Source: an uncultured Bacteroidota bacterium (GTDB lineage: Bacteria > Bacteroidota > Bacteroidia > Bacteroidales > F082). Taken from it: DNA of 64,000 nt. Position numbers and translations under genes: made by a program. The stretch covers positions 51,497-115,496 of the forward strand of contig CAJXKB010000001.1 in the NCBI GenBank assembly GCA_913055825.1, given 5' to 3'. The notes under the pieces were generated by a model. That model did not search any database. It worked only from the letters and a program-made list of their open reading frames with translations, and had not been told where the DNA came from. This document shows, piece by piece, positions 17,180 to 26,849 of the stretch; the stretch's first letter is position 1; each line of letters begins with the position of its first letter.

Positions 17180-17443
17180 TTACAACAAAGTCATAATTTC
17201 AGCGGCAATAATCACCAGTACCAGCGAAAACGGATAAACGGCAGCATAAGCCAGCTGGGGTGCTTCGGTTTCCGTCATCGACTCGGCGGCACTCAACCCC
17301 GGCGTCGAAGTCATTCCTCCCGTAAGGGCACCCATTTCAAAAGTGGAGTAAAAATGGCAGTTGGGAAAGCGTTTGGAATAGTATTCTAAAAAAGCACAAG
17401 CATCTTTTGGATCTATCAAGTATTCAGCTTGATGTTACTGGCT
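17180..17443 (-). pseudogene. C-terminal remnant of an AspT/YidE/YbjL-type transporter
   Basis: An open frame on the reverse strand encodes about 86 residues back to an upstream stop; no ATG is present, only a TTG at 17417-17419. Its last 55 residues, with MGALTGGMTSTPGLSAAES and TEAPQLAYAAVYPFSLVLV, match the final half-domain of aspartate-alanine-type exchangers, whose repeat has the Gly-Ala-Thr-rich loop followed by a Tyr-Pro helix. Full members are about 550 residues with two such repeats and TrkA-C domains. Everything upstream is lost. It is best read as a decaying gene relic between the corrinoid fusion and a small secreted protein. Confidence 0.65.
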
Positions 17444-17499
17444 TTCTCAGTCATTTTATTACGGAAACTTTAAACAACTTTATTATTTAATAATTTGAG

Positions 17500-17507
17500 T
17501 ATATTTG
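17500..17507 (+). promoter_or_regulatory. Likely -7 promoter box (TATATTTG)
   Basis: This is a perfect TAnnTTTG match 33 bp upstream of the ATG at 17541. The -33 TTG is weak: the region 19-21 bp upstream reads TTTATT. It is the best promoter candidate for the small secreted protein gene. Confidence 0.5.
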
Positions 17508-17540
17508 TCTAAATATTAACCATCTAAACAGACAAGCTTT

Positions 17541-17996
17541 ATGAAAAAAATCGTTTTATCCATTACCTTTTTGATGATTTCCTTCACGGTTTTCTCTCAA
17601 AAAAATTACGAGTACAAAGTAGTTACCAGTGTTGAATCGGTTGTTCCTATGGGCCTTGGACGGTCTCGTATTATTGACGCAAAAGATCATGCTAAAGTGG
17701 CTGATTTTACCACGCAACGGACAAACGGAAAAAAAAGTAATCAGAAATCGGTGAAACGCAATAGTGCTAAAGTGAATAATTTCGAAGAAACAAAATTGCT
17801 CAATTTTTATAGCGGTGTAGGTATCAATTTTCAGAATATTGCTTCCAATGACGCTTTGATTGCTTCCAAAATTAATAAACTTGTGGACGAAGGCTGGGAA
17901 CTTACCTTTGTAACCAGTGGTGTTGAAAGTGATGCCGGTAAAAACGACGGCAAAGGGCTTTTTATTACCCGCTATATTTTCAAAAAGGCAAAATAA
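17541..17996 (+). CDS. Secreted hypothetical protein with DUF4177-like C-terminus
   Basis: This 151-residue protein has a cleavable signal peptide (residues 1-19, ending FTVFSQ). A first conserved-looking strand, KNYEYKVVTSVESV, is followed by a Lys/Asn/Ser-rich central stretch. The C-terminal part has a helix NKLVDEGWELTFVTSG and a strand GLFITRYIFKK. The EGWEL helix next to a closing strand is characteristic of the small DUF4177-type fold. No enzyme motif is present. The gene is flanked by a transporter remnant and an 800-bp empty region, so context gives no hint of function. Confidence 0.65.
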   Translation: MKKIVLSITFLMISFTVFSQKNYEYKVVTSVESVVPMGLGRSRIIDAKDHAKVADFTTQRTNGKKSNQKSVKRNSAKVNNFEETKLLNFYSGVGINFQNIASNDALIASKINKLVDEGWELTFVTSGVESDAGKNDGKGLFITRYIFKKAK

Positions 17997-18815
17997 TAAG
18001 CCGAAAACCAAGGTAAGTGTATTTCGACATTAATTGTTGTACTTCTTTTGTACTTCTTTATTTTTTCTTATTCCTCATATTCGCAACAAAACAAAAAAAT
18101 AGTTTTTTGACATTGAAAATGCCTAAATGGGATAAATTTTGAAAATTTTTAGATTATTCATGGTGCTTTCAACCAATTTTACGTTTTTTATGTCGGAAAC
18201 ATCATCTTTTAAAAAAAATATCAAGATAGTTGCCGGTTCTTACCACAAAAGTAAAAATCCAATAATATTGGAAAAGTTTTTTAAGTTTATGACATACAGA
18301 TAAATACGGTTGCTAAATTACAAGGCGGAATTTGTGGCCTGCAAAAAATTGTGTGAAAGGAATTGAGGCTAATCTTCATAGTTTTTATAGTTTATCTCAA
18401 CAATCTGCTAATCTGTTATTTGGCTTACTTTATCAAATAAATCAGCACTTTTATTTGCACTGATATAAAAAAGGTTACTGTTTTTATGAACCACTTCAAT
18501 TATGTTTTTGGAATAAGACCTGAATTGTCAAACATTTTATTTACAAAAGAAATTCCTGAGAAAGGGCTTATGATACCAACTAATCTTTGTGCTTTTATAC
18601 TCATAATTTCACATGTTTTGTTGTTTGTACCACTACAATAAGTGAAATTCTTATCAGGTTAAATGCTGTGCAATTTATTATTTCACAGTTATTTGTCCTG
18701 AATTATTAATAACTTTGTTGCGGATATGAGGTAATATTTGATGCTTTAAAAACTATAAAGTAATTTATTATCTTAGAACTTTAATTTTACGACCTTGATT
18801 TTTATCTTACAAAAG
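17997..18815. other. Long intergenic region with one arm of a 36-bp repeat
   Basis: About 820 bp with no convincing gene. Stops are frequent in all frames. One ATG-initiated frame of 51 codons exists at 18486-18641 but resembles nothing recognisable. It contains the stretch 18519-18554, which is repeated exactly at 26209-26244 and encodes PELSNILFTKEI in the same frame at both sites. A TTGTACTTCTT tandem lies near 18036. The region reads as eroded DNA. Confidence 0.6.
18519..18554 (+). repeat. 36-bp exact repeat, copy 1
   Basis: Begins CCTGAATTGTCAAACATTTT and ends AAAAGAAATT. It is identical over 36 bp to 26209-26244, in direct orientation and 7.7 kb apart. The flanks diverge at once on both sides. 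Confidence 0.9.
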
Positions 18816-20000
18816 ATGGGCCAGCATGTGTTATATAATGCATTGTTTCATAATATAATTGACCTTAGTCCCTTTTATATTACCCTTTTTTGGGGGCTGG
18901 TATTGGTATTCTACCCCATAAAAGAGAATCGTGCCCGGTTTGCCTTGGGAATTTTTATGCTAACGGGCTCGGTTGTCTATTTTTCCCATGCAGCCTATTT
19001 TGAGAATGATTATTCGTTATATATGAAAATAGACAGTCTTTATGCTTTTGCCGGTTTGTCTGTTTATCCTATGTACTACCTCTATGTGAGGTTACTCACT
19101 CGAGATGTGAGTTTTAAATGTAACTACTTATGGCACTTGCTTCCTGCCTTATTGATGTCCGTTTTGTTGACACTGTTTTCTGTTAGGGCAACTGTTGCCG
19201 AAAAAGAAGTTTACTTAAATATGGTCCTCATTGGTAATCAGTTTCCTAAAGAGTCAGCTTCGCAGGTTGTGAAGATGATGGCGACTGTTTATTTTGCCAG
19301 TCGCATGATATTTGGCATCCAGGCGTTAGTCTATCTTGTTCTGGGATATAAGCTTGTGAAAAAATACGACAAAAGAGTAGCCAATTTTTATTCAAACCTT
19401 GCCGGGAAACAATTGGTTTGGGTGGAGTTATTGACTATAACTCTTCTGGTTACTGCTGTTGCCAGTACCATAGCTAATCTGTTGGGAAGAAATTTTTTTG
19501 TTGAAAATAACCTTTTGATTATCCCATCTGCTCTGTTTAGCCTTTTACTTTTTATCATAGGCTTATTGGGAAATAAACAAAACCGTAGCATTAAGTATTT
19601 GGTGGAAGATGAAGTTGAGGATGAGCACCTGAACGGTCGTGTGGAGAACAAATTCGTATTGAAAAAGAAATTGCTTTTACTTTTGGAAAACGAACAAGTA
19701 TATCTGGATCCCAATTTGCGAATAACGACATTGGATAATAAACTTTATACTAACAGAACTTATCTCTCTAATTTGATTAATGCAGAATTTAAAATGAGTT
19801 TTAGCGATTTTGTGAATCAATATCGGGTGAAGCACGCTAAAACTCTGATGGAATCGAATCCCGGGCATGGTCATTCGTTAAGCTATTTTTCTGAGCAATC
19901 AGGCTTTGGGTCTGTCAGCTCTTTTAATCGTGCTTTTAAACGATTCGAGGGAATAACTGCGGGAAAATATTACCATAAAATAGAAAGGACAGTTTCATAA
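18816..20000 (+). CDS. AraC-type regulator with N-terminal membrane domain
   Basis: This membrane-bound transcription regulator has about 394 residues from the ATG at 18816; a TTG at 18795 would add seven. The first 240 residues form about seven hydrophobic helices. A short linker is followed by an AraC/XylS DNA-binding domain at the C-terminus, with LDNKLYTNRTYLSNLINAEF as the first helix-turn-helix and SEQSGFGSVSSFNRAFKRF as the conserved second. Proteins of this build are common in Bacteroidota, where the membrane part is presumed to sense an envelope signal. The gene reads toward the giant secreted protein 170 bp downstream, which is the obvious candidate target. No operator was recognised. 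Confidence 0.85.
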   Translation: MGQHVLYNALFHNIIDLSPFYITLFWGLVLVFYPIKENRARFALGIFMLTGSVVYFSHAAYFENDYSLYMKIDSLYAFAGLSVYPMYYLYVRLLTRDVSFKCNYLWHLLPALLMSVLLTLFSVRATVAEKEVYLNMVLIGNQFPKESASQVVKMMATVYFASRMIFGIQALVYLVLGYKLVKKYDKRVANFYSNLAGKQLVWVELLTITLLVTAVASTIANLLGRNFFVENNLLIIPSALFSLLLFIIGLLGNKQNRSIKYLVEDEVEDEHLNGRVENKFVLKKKLLLLLENEQVYLDPNLRITTLDNKLYTNRTYLSNLINAEFKMSFSDFVNQYRVKHAKTLMESNPGHGHSLSYFSEQSGFGSVSSFNRAFKRFEGITAGKYYHKIERTVS

Positions 20001-20170
20001 ATCAGATCATTGTATTTTTTAAGGATGACTTTCGTTCCTGAATATTATCCTTATGGAGGCTAATTTTACCATTTGACGATTGTTTTGTATCATTTGCAGC
20101 CCTCATAAACAGCGGGGCTACTTACATTTGATTAGAGAATTAAAATCTATTGAATTCAAAACTTTTTGCC

Positions 20171-23100
20171 ATGAGAACATTTTACGCTTTTCTAATCAAA
20201 AAAAACAATCTCTTTTTCAAGATATTTTGTTTATCAGTAATATTCTTGGCTTTCTTGTTGAATGCTACACAGGTATTTTCACAAAAACCGATTGATAGCC
20301 TCAATTTTGCTACAGATGGTGTGGTAAATACAGCAGTGCTTCAAGGAAATTATATTTATTTCGGAGGTGACTTCAATCATGTGGGGAAAAAAACGGGCCC
20401 CCTTGTCTTTTTTAATAATAGCTCCTCAACTCCGGATTATAACAAACCGGTGGTGGGAGACATCCGACCCTATTGGATGTCCGATAAAGTGTTTGCCGTA
20501 GCGCCTGATGGCGCAAGCGGTTGGTACATTGGAGGAAGTTTTGATAAAATTAATAATAAGAAACACCTTCGGTTGGCACATATCCTGTCTGATAATTCAC
20601 TGGATCATGCTTTTGATTTTGAATTCACCAGTGGCGAAATAGATGTGTTAAAAACAGATGACGGTTACCTGTATGTAGCCGGAAAATTCAGTATCGATGA
20701 TAATACAGGAAATACTCATAAAAATGTTCTCAGAATCAACCTGGCGACAAAAGAAATAGATTTAAACTGGAATCCTGTTCTTGAAAACTCAGGGAGCGTG
20801 GAAAAAATAGAAATCGGTGTTGATAAAGTGATTTTGGCCGGTTCCATTGGTAAAGTAGATGGTGTGGATCAGGGAGCGATGGTTGTGTTGAACAAAAATA
20901 CGGGTTCCAGAATTGTTTTACCCACAGTGAGTTTAGTTACTGCCATGCATTTAATGGGTGACACGCTGCTTATTGGCGAACCAAGCCTATACTGGTCAAG
21001 TGATCATAATGGTGCGGGTTATCTTTCAACAAACCTGGTAATATTAGATGAAACAAATGATATTCCTGCATTTAGTGCTCCGTCGGGTGAGTTTGTCAAA
21101 AGTATTTCCGATGGGAAAGAGGGTTGGTATGTCATTGGAAATTATCGAGATTTTGATGGTAACGGGGTGTATCATCTGGATAAGGATTTAACACCGAATG
21201 CTACATTTACTCCTCCTAAAATAAGTAGTTTTGGTAATGACGCCACGCTCTTATTAGTTGGAAATAGTCTTTATGTTAGCCTTTCCCAATACGTTTCTCT
21301 CGATGCCGATAACGGAAACTCCATCAAATATCTGTGCAAACTTGATGCGACAACCGGGGCTTTGGATAAGAATTTCAGACCCAATCCAAACGGAAATATT
21401 TATTCAATGGTGTCAAATAACGGACTTTTGTATGTTGGCGGTGCCTTCGACAGCATTGATTCCCAGCCCAGGACTTCCCTTGCTGCCATTGATGCCAATA
21501 CCGGCAGTGTGCAAAATTGGAATCCTGAAATACATTTCGATAATTATCATGCAGGTTATACAGGCCCCGATCGTTATGTGTCAGATTTGCTGTTAGTTAA
21601 TAATAATCTTTATGTTGCCGGTGAGTATCAAATGTCAACCAATAGTTTGAATGATGGCGGAAGGGGTATCTATGGCTTGTCGCGGTTTGATATAACTACA
21701 GGCGCTTTGGACACAACGTTTCATATCCATACATCCTATTATCATCATCCCATCATTACCGGAATGGCCATCAAAGATGATAACCTATTTATAGCGGGTA
21801 ATTTCGATTTGACCCGGGGAGATAATTCCATCAAAAATGTTGGTATTGTAAATGTAAATACCGGAGCCCTGACAAATATAAATACTGATTTGGAATTTTC
21901 GGTGAGCAGCAGTTACACTACGCCTAAAATCCTGCTTAAAAATAATATTTTATATGCCTGGTCAATGGGCGTTAAGAAAGTTTCCACCGGAGAAACAAGG
22001 CCTTATTTTTTTAGTATAAATATTTCAGATGGTTCACTCACTTCGTGGAATGCCAACCCTGACGGTGATGTTTCTTCAGCTTCCTTTAGTAACGGAAAGC
22101 TTTTACTTTCAGGAAACTTTCGATTTCTTAAATCTTTCCCGGGAACTTTGTTAGGAATAAATATTTCCGATGGGTCGTACATAAAATTTCCTTCAATATA
22201 TACCGTAAACAGTATGGTTTCTTCCGATAAGTATATTTTTATGGGCGGCGATTTTACAAAATACGGAGACAGTACTGTGAATAGTCTTGTCAGGCTGAAT
22301 AGAAGGGATTTAAGTATTACAACATTCGATCATCAGATTCAGAACGACAATAACCGGGCTGCCATTGGTAATCTTTCTCTGGGAACGGAGGGGTTATATG
22401 TCGTGGGATATTACACGAACATGTTTAACCTGGTGGCAGGTGTTAACAGACAAAACATTTGTTTGCTTGATCCTGAAAGTGCCGAACTGAAAACCTGGAA
22501 TCCCCCTGAATTTGATGGTAAAGTGTACAGGGTGTTTGCTTTTGGTCCCGATGTGGTTATGTCAGGTGCTTTCGGGTTGATGCCTGCGTGGAAACGAAAC
22601 GCAGTGGCTAAAATTAATCTGGAATCAAAAACCGTAACCGATTGGGATCCGAATATAACGGGTTCTTATACTAAGGTTTATAGCCTGATTGTCTCAGGGG
22701 ATACGGTTTATATTGGTGGAAAGGGAATAGGTCAAATAAAAGGTACAGATGCCGGAAATTTAGCGGCAGTGAATGCCTCATCCGGATCCCAAATCGATGG
22801 GTTTACTCCTGCCGATATCGCTGGCGGATATGGCGATGACCTTGTCAATTTTATGGCCAAAAGAGGGGCATCGCTGTATGCTACAGGAGAATTTAAAAAA
22901 GTGAATGGCCTGAGTCATAATTGTATTGTAAAACTCAATGCAACAACAGGAGCTGTGAGTAGTTGGGACCCGAAAATTGTGTCAGGCTGGAATCCGGTAT
23001 ATACCATTTTGCCGCTGGATACTGCTGTATATATTGGCGGAAATAATCTCACACTGGAAAACAATAATGCAACCGGCATCATGATTAAAGTTGACCCTGG

Positions 23101-25720
23101 TAGTGGTGCACTGAAGAAAATGTATCAGGCCGGCAATAGCAGTAGAGTGCAGTCACTGGCGATTAACGACAGCGGAGTAATAGCAGCTGCAACAGATTAT
23201 TATAAGGGACTTTTTATCCTGAATAAAGACAGCGATACATTAATTGTTGTTGAAAATCAGCCTGAATTCAAATACGGCTTATCCCAAATCAGAGCACAAG
23301 GTAGCTTCTTCATGGCGGCCGGAAACAGAAAGAAAGAATTTGGCAGTTATACAGATAAACCCGGCTTCATGATTTATGACAATGCGCTGGACTCCATAAC
23401 AAAGAGTTTTAGTATCCCACTGATACAGGGCAGTATTAATACTTTTGCCAAGAATGAAAAAAACCTGGTTGTTGCCGGCGATTTTGATGGTATGAACACG
23501 CAAATCGATAATAGTAATATTTCCTTCTTGCAAATGCCGGAAGTCTTGTTTCAACCGGGAGTGAGCTCGTGGAGCCCTGGTACGGCGAACACTGTTGACC
23601 CCTTTGCGATAGCCATTTATGGAAATGGTTTTAATCAAGAAACTGCAGTAAGCCTGAAATTATCGGGGGAAACGGTGATGCCCGACAGCCTGAAAGTAAA
23701 CTACAACAAAATGATCGCTTATTTTAACGGGACAAATTTTTCTGTAGGAAAATGGGATATGGAAGTGAAGATTGGTGCTGAAAGTAATCCGCTTACATTT
23801 CCTGCTGCTATTAAAATTGTAAAAGGAGAAACCGTAGATATTTGGGCTCAGTGGATTGGTCCTGACCGGGTGCTGGCCAACAGACCGACGACCTGTTATG
23901 TGACGTATGGAAATCGTGGTAAAAAGGATGCCTATGGCGTTATTCTGTATGTCGCTGTGGGTCCCAATCAAACGGTACTCTTTCCTGGAGAAATCAAGCC
24001 TCAGCAGGTGTCAATGGAGGTAAACTGGGATACTATTCCCAATTATGTTAATGTGGATTATTTTTTGGGTTCACCCTTCCATGGTAAAGTATATACGATG
24101 TTTATTCCTTACATGCCCCAACAATACAGTGGCGGAATGAAACTCAAGGTAACCTCTGAGGGCGGAAGTCACGAAATCAGAGTAGCCATCAGTCAACCGA
24201 TTTATGATACTTACAACGAGTTGTTCGAATCACTGAAGTCTTCTCAGGGGCTGGGTTATGGATTCTTTAATTGTATGTACGCGGTTGCCGGACTTGTGGC
24301 CGATCTCACACCCGGCCTTAGTTGTGCCAAAGCCGCCTTCGACAATTCCGTCCTCATGGCGGTCGATAAATACCAAAAAGGGGAAAGTATTAAGGTTGAA
24401 GATATCGCCAATTCTGTTGCACTCACGGCGATCGGCTGCGTTCCGGGTGAGGCACAATTGAGTACCGCATTTAAAATTGCTAAAGGAATGGCTGCCATGT
24501 ATTCCGGTGCTTCTGATGCGGGTGGTGCCGTTGGTGCCTGTGGCGGTTTTGCCGGTGATTGTTTCAAATCTCTTAAAGATATGGTCGCCTTTCAATCGCA
24601 CGATCCCAATGCCAAATACGGGCCGGCAGGACGTGGTTCATCCTATTACGTTTCTACCGATAATGAATACCAATATATGATTACTTATGAAAACGACTCA
24701 GCAGCTACTGCAGCCGCACAAAGAGTCATTATTACCGATACGCTGGATAAAAATGTGCTGGATATTACAACTTTCCGGCCAGTAGGATTCGGTTTTAGCG
24801 ATACATCCTATTTTTATAAACCCACGGATGGTGATACGGTAGATATTGATCTTAGACCTCAAAAAGACATTATTGTCAGGGTATTTTATGAGCTGGATGC
24901 GACCAGCGGAATCCTGACCTGGACTTTCCTGACTTTGGATCCCAATACTTACGAATTGGTTGAAGGAGTGGACGAGGGTTTCCTGCCGCCAAACCAAACA
25001 CCTCCTGAAGGAGAGGGGAATGTGCTCTATGCGATCCAACCTGTTTCAGGCCTCGCTGAGGGAACAGAAATTAAAAACTCAGCCCACATTGTTTTCGACT
25101 GGAACAAAGAGATTCCTACCAATGCCTGGAAAAATATTACGGACAATGTATCCCCTGAAAGTGCCGTAGAGGAATTGCCATCAAAAACGTTAACCACTGA
25201 TTTTACTGTGAAGTGGAAAGGAACAGACAGTGGCTCGGGCATTTTCTCCTACACTGTTTTTGTGTCGGAAGACGATAGTACTTATTATCCGTGGATTCTG
25301 AGTACTTACGATACTTCGGCTGTATTCAGCGGCAAAGGAGGAGTGACCTATAAATTCTATTCGATATCTGTTGACAGTGCCGGAAATAAGGAGCCTGTAC
25401 CGGCGTCTTACGATGCGATGACCACTGTAAGCGGTACGGGAATAGAAACTTTCGGATCAGGTGACCAGATGCAGTTCAGGGTTTATCCTAATCCGGCAAA
25501 AGACAGGGTCAACGTTGAATATTATTTACCGGCATCCGGTAGTGTACGAATTGATATTCTGAATCTTTGTGGCAGTATGGTTGTCAATACATACTCCAGA
25601 GCATTTAGCTCCGGTAAGAATACTGTAGGTTTCGATTTGTCAAACCTTCCTCCGGGGTATTATTTTGTGCGTATTTTGACAGCTTCCGGTGTACAACTGC
25701 GCAAGGTGATCATACAATAA
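20171..25720 (+). CDS. Giant T9SS-secreted beta-propeller protein
   Basis: About 1,849 residues from the ATG at 20171; the frame is open to a TTG at 20150 but the ATG gives a cleaner signal peptide (ending VFSQ). Residues 45-1120 consist of repeated blade-like units of YIGG.F and LYVAGEF type with LDxT/INxATG turns, as in delta-60/DUF5122 propellers. A beta-sandwich zone follows at about 1120-1330. A Gly/Ala-rich helical stretch occupies 1360-1475, and then a DUF11-like region with IKNSAHIVFDWN. The end (about 1770-1849) is a T9SS type A sorting domain with VYPNPAKDRVNVEY and a closing strand pair. It is expected at or beyond the cell surface. The ligand is unknown. A hairpin terminator lies 5 bp after the stop. 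Confidence 0.85.
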   Translation: MRTFYAFLIKKNNLFFKIFCLSVIFLAFLLNATQVFSQKPIDSLNFATDGVVNTAVLQGNYIYFGGDFNHVGKKTGPLVFFNNSSSTPDYNKPVVGDIRPYWMSDKVFAVAPDGASGWYIGGSFDKINNKKHLRLAHILSDNSLDHAFDFEFTSGEIDVLKTDDGYLYVAGKFSIDDNTGNTHKNVLRINLATKEIDLNWNPVLENSGSVEKIEIGVDKVILAGSIGKVDGVDQGAMVVLNKNTGSRIVLPTVSLVTAMHLMGDTLLIGEPSLYWSSDHNGAGYLSTNLVILDETNDIPAFSAPSGEFVKSISDGKEGWYVIGNYRDFDGNGVYHLDKDLTPNATFTPPKISSFGNDATLLLVGNSLYVSLSQYVSLDADNGNSIKYLCKLDATTGALDKNFRPNPNGNIYSMVSNNGLLYVGGAFDSIDSQPRTSLAAIDANTGSVQNWNPEIHFDNYHAGYTGPDRYVSDLLLVNNNLYVAGEYQMSTNSLNDGGRGIYGLSRFDITTGALDTTFHIHTSYYHHPIITGMAIKDDNLFIAGNFDLTRGDNSIKNVGIVNVNTGALTNINTDLEFSVSSSYTTPKILLKNNILYAWSMGVKKVSTGETRPYFFSINISDGSLTSWNANPDGDVSSASFSNGKLLLSGNFRFLKSFPGTLLGINISDGSYIKFPSIYTVNSMVSSDKYIFMGGDFTKYGDSTVNSLVRLNRRDLSITTFDHQIQNDNNRAAIGNLSLGTEGLYVVGYYTNMFNLVAGVNRQNICLLDPESAELKTWNPPEFDGKVYRVFAFGPDVVMSGAFGLMPAWKRNAVAKINLESKTVTDWDPNITGSYTKVYSLIVSGDTVYIGGKGIGQIKGTDAGNLAAVNASSGSQIDGFTPADIAGGYGDDLVNFMAKRGASLYATGEFKKVNGLSHNCIVKLNATTGAVSSWDPKIVSGWNPVYTILPLDTAVYIGGNNLTLENNNATGIMIKVDPGSGALKKMYQAGNSSRVQSLAINDSGVIAAATDYYKGLFILNKDSDTLIVVENQPEFKYGLSQIRAQGSFFMAAGNRKKEFGSYTDKPGFMIYDNALDSITKSFSIPLIQGSINTFAKNEKNLVVAGDFDGMNTQIDNSNISFLQMPEVLFQPGVSSWSPGTANTVDPFAIAIYGNGFNQETAVSLKLSGETVMPDSLKVNYNKMIAYFNGTNFSVGKWDMEVKIGAESNPLTFPAAIKIVKGETVDIWAQWIGPDRVLANRPTTCYVTYGNRGKKDAYGVILYVAVGPNQTVLFPGEIKPQQVSMEVNWDTIPNYVNVDYFLGSPFHGKVYTMFIPYMPQQYSGGMKLKVTSEGGSHEIRVAISQPIYDTYNELFESLKSSQGLGYGFFNCMYAVAGLVADLTPGLSCAKAAFDNSVLMAVDKYQKGESIKVEDIANSVALTAIGCVPGEAQLSTAFKIAKGMAAMYSGASDAGGAVGACGGFAGDCFKSLKDMVAFQSHDPNAKYGPAGRGSSYYVSTDNEYQYMITYENDSAATAAAQRVIITDTLDKNVLDITTFRPVGFGFSDTSYFYKPTDGDTVDIDLRPQKDIIVRVFYELDATSGILTWTFLTLDPNTYELVEGVDEGFLPPNQTPPEGEGNVLYAIQPVSGLAEGTEIKNSAHIVFDWNKEIPTNAWKNITDNVSPESAVEELPSKTLTTDFTVKWKGTDSGSGIFSYTVFVSEDDSTYYPWILSTYDTSAVFSGKGGVTYKFYSISVDSAGNKEPVPASYDAMTTVSGTGIETFGSGDQMQFRVYPNPAKDRVNVEYYLPASGSVRIDILNLCGSMVVNTYSRAFSSGKNTVGFDLSNLPPGYYFVRILTASGVQLRKVIIQ

Positions 25721-25724
25721 ATCC

Positions 25725-25757
25725 AAAAGCGGCAATTGGAAACCTGTTGCCGCTTTT
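25725..25757 (+). terminator. Rho-independent-type terminator
   Basis: AAAAGCGGCAA and TTGCCGCTTTT form a perfect 11-bp stem around an 11-nt loop, followed by CTTTTG. It begins 5 bp after the stop of the giant propeller gene. Confidence 0.85.
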
Positions 25758-25962
25758 CTTTTGTGCTAATTTTTGTCTAATTGCTTTGTAAATCTTTCAT
25801 TTTATCTTTCATTTGCTTTCCGATAGTACCCGAAACATTGTATGCATCAGTAAAGTTAGGGTATTATCAAGCAAAGTGTTCATTTGGAATAACATCAGAT
25901 GATTGTGAGAAATCAACAGTGGTGAAAACAAAATTTACGTGTTCATCCCGAAAAATTAAACC

Positions 25963-26082
25963 ATGTCTCAACAGCCGGATACGTTTTACGATTATGTGAT
26001 TATTGGCTCGGGCTTTGGAGGTTATATGTCGGCCCTGCGACTGAGCGAAAAAGGTTATAAAGTTTTGGTTTTTTCAACATAA
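25963..26082 (+). pseudogene. Truncated FAD-dependent oxidoreductase (N-terminal 39 residues)
   Basis: The ATG at 25963 opens a frame that reads [11 protein letters not shown] and then [15 protein letters not shown] before stopping at 26080-26082. This is the FAD-binding Rossmann start (GxGxxG) of a GMC/cholesterol-oxidase-like flavoprotein, which is normally 500 residues or more. The reading frame ends right after the first beta-alpha-beta unit, and no continuation is found in other frames downstream. The gene has lost its body, presumably through the rearrangement that left the 36-bp repeat and the tRNA-Lys scar just downstream. Confidence 0.75.
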
Positions 26083-26573
26083 ACGATCTTGCCGTCAATG
26101 GTTGCCACCCCGGCAAAAAACGCAAGCTAAATTATTGATTATATAACTATAACTGAAACCTACATATCTTCCCCTTTCTCCTAATTCATTGTAATCAGGT
26201 TTCCAAGGCCTGAATTGTCAAACATTTTATTTACAAAAGAAATTGAAGGGAACAGTTTTTAAATTTTATTTCAATGTCAGTCTGTAAATTTGCCACCGTG
26301 AAAGCAAACAATGGGAACAAAACATTTTTGCTTTACCTGAACCGATTGAAAGAGCTCAAACAAATATTAGCAAGCGATAAGTAAGCGAATAACAAACGAG
26401 GGCGAATCCAAACAGCATCAGAAACAAATAAACAGATTAACCGGGAAATGGAAAGCAGGATAAAAAGGATAAGGCTTCACTATTTACACTAAATAGACGT
26501 AGTTTATATGCAAACTGTATGCAAACAAAAAAGGCTACACTTTTTAAAGTTAGTGTAACCTTTTGTTTTTAAG
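26083..26573. other. Eroded intergenic region upstream of tRNA-Lys scar
   Basis: About 490 bp with no supported gene. It includes repeat copy 2 at 26209-26244 and a 36-codon ATG frame at 26274-26384 with no recognised family. A terminator-like inverted repeat lies at about 26530-26563: AGGCTACACTTTTT and a matching TTAGTGTAACCTT arm. It could be the residue of an integrated element whose integrase is gone. Confidence 0.5.
26209..26244 (+). repeat. 36-bp exact repeat, copy 2
   Basis: Identical to 18519-18554 in direct orientation. It lies 127 bp after the truncated oxidoreductase stop. Here it reads PELSNILFTKEI in a frame that stops soon afterwards. Confidence 0.9.
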
Positions 26574-26591
26574 TGTCTCCCCGCAGAGACT
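26574..26591 (-). repeat. Duplicate of the tRNA-Lys 3' end (attachment-site scar)
   Basis: The 18-mer TGTCTCCCCGCAGAGACT is identical to 26643-26660, which spans the 3' acceptor strand and part of the T arm of tRNA-Lys. Such a copy next to a tRNA is what tyrosine-integrase elements leave at their attachment sites. The 51 bp between the copies include a CCCGATA...TATCGGG hairpin (26593-26616) and no integrase. Confidence 0.7.
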
Positions 26592-26644
26592 TCCCGATAT
26601 CGCTCCGCCTATCGGGACAAACTTCTCGTCTTTTCTCCCTTTTG

Positions 26645-26717
<73 letters not shown>

Positions 26718-26849
26718 TAATATTTTTGGGATTGCAAAACTAAATCATTTTTTTAAAAATGGCAGGTTACCTTAAGAAAAATTTTTCATTGGCTTATTCA
26801 GCCTTTTCCGGGCATTTTCATTAATTTTGTTTACGATAAATTAGATATT

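Noticed and set aside
18486..18641. 51-codon ATG frame in the empty region
   Set aside because: No family resemblance, no promoter box at good distance and part of it is the 36-bp repeat, so coding status is not supported.
23279..24601. Several reverse-strand frames of 100-123 codons inside the propeller giant
   Set aside because: They are antisense to a strongly coding region and show the biased composition expected of shadow frames.
25781..25999. 72-codon frame after the T9SS giant
   Set aside because: It overlaps the start of the truncated oxidoreductase in another frame and has no recognisable motif.
26085..26135. Reverse-strand frame reading AFFAGVATIDGKIV
   Set aside because: It looks protein-like but is too short and has no start or extension; it may be a scrap of a lost gene.
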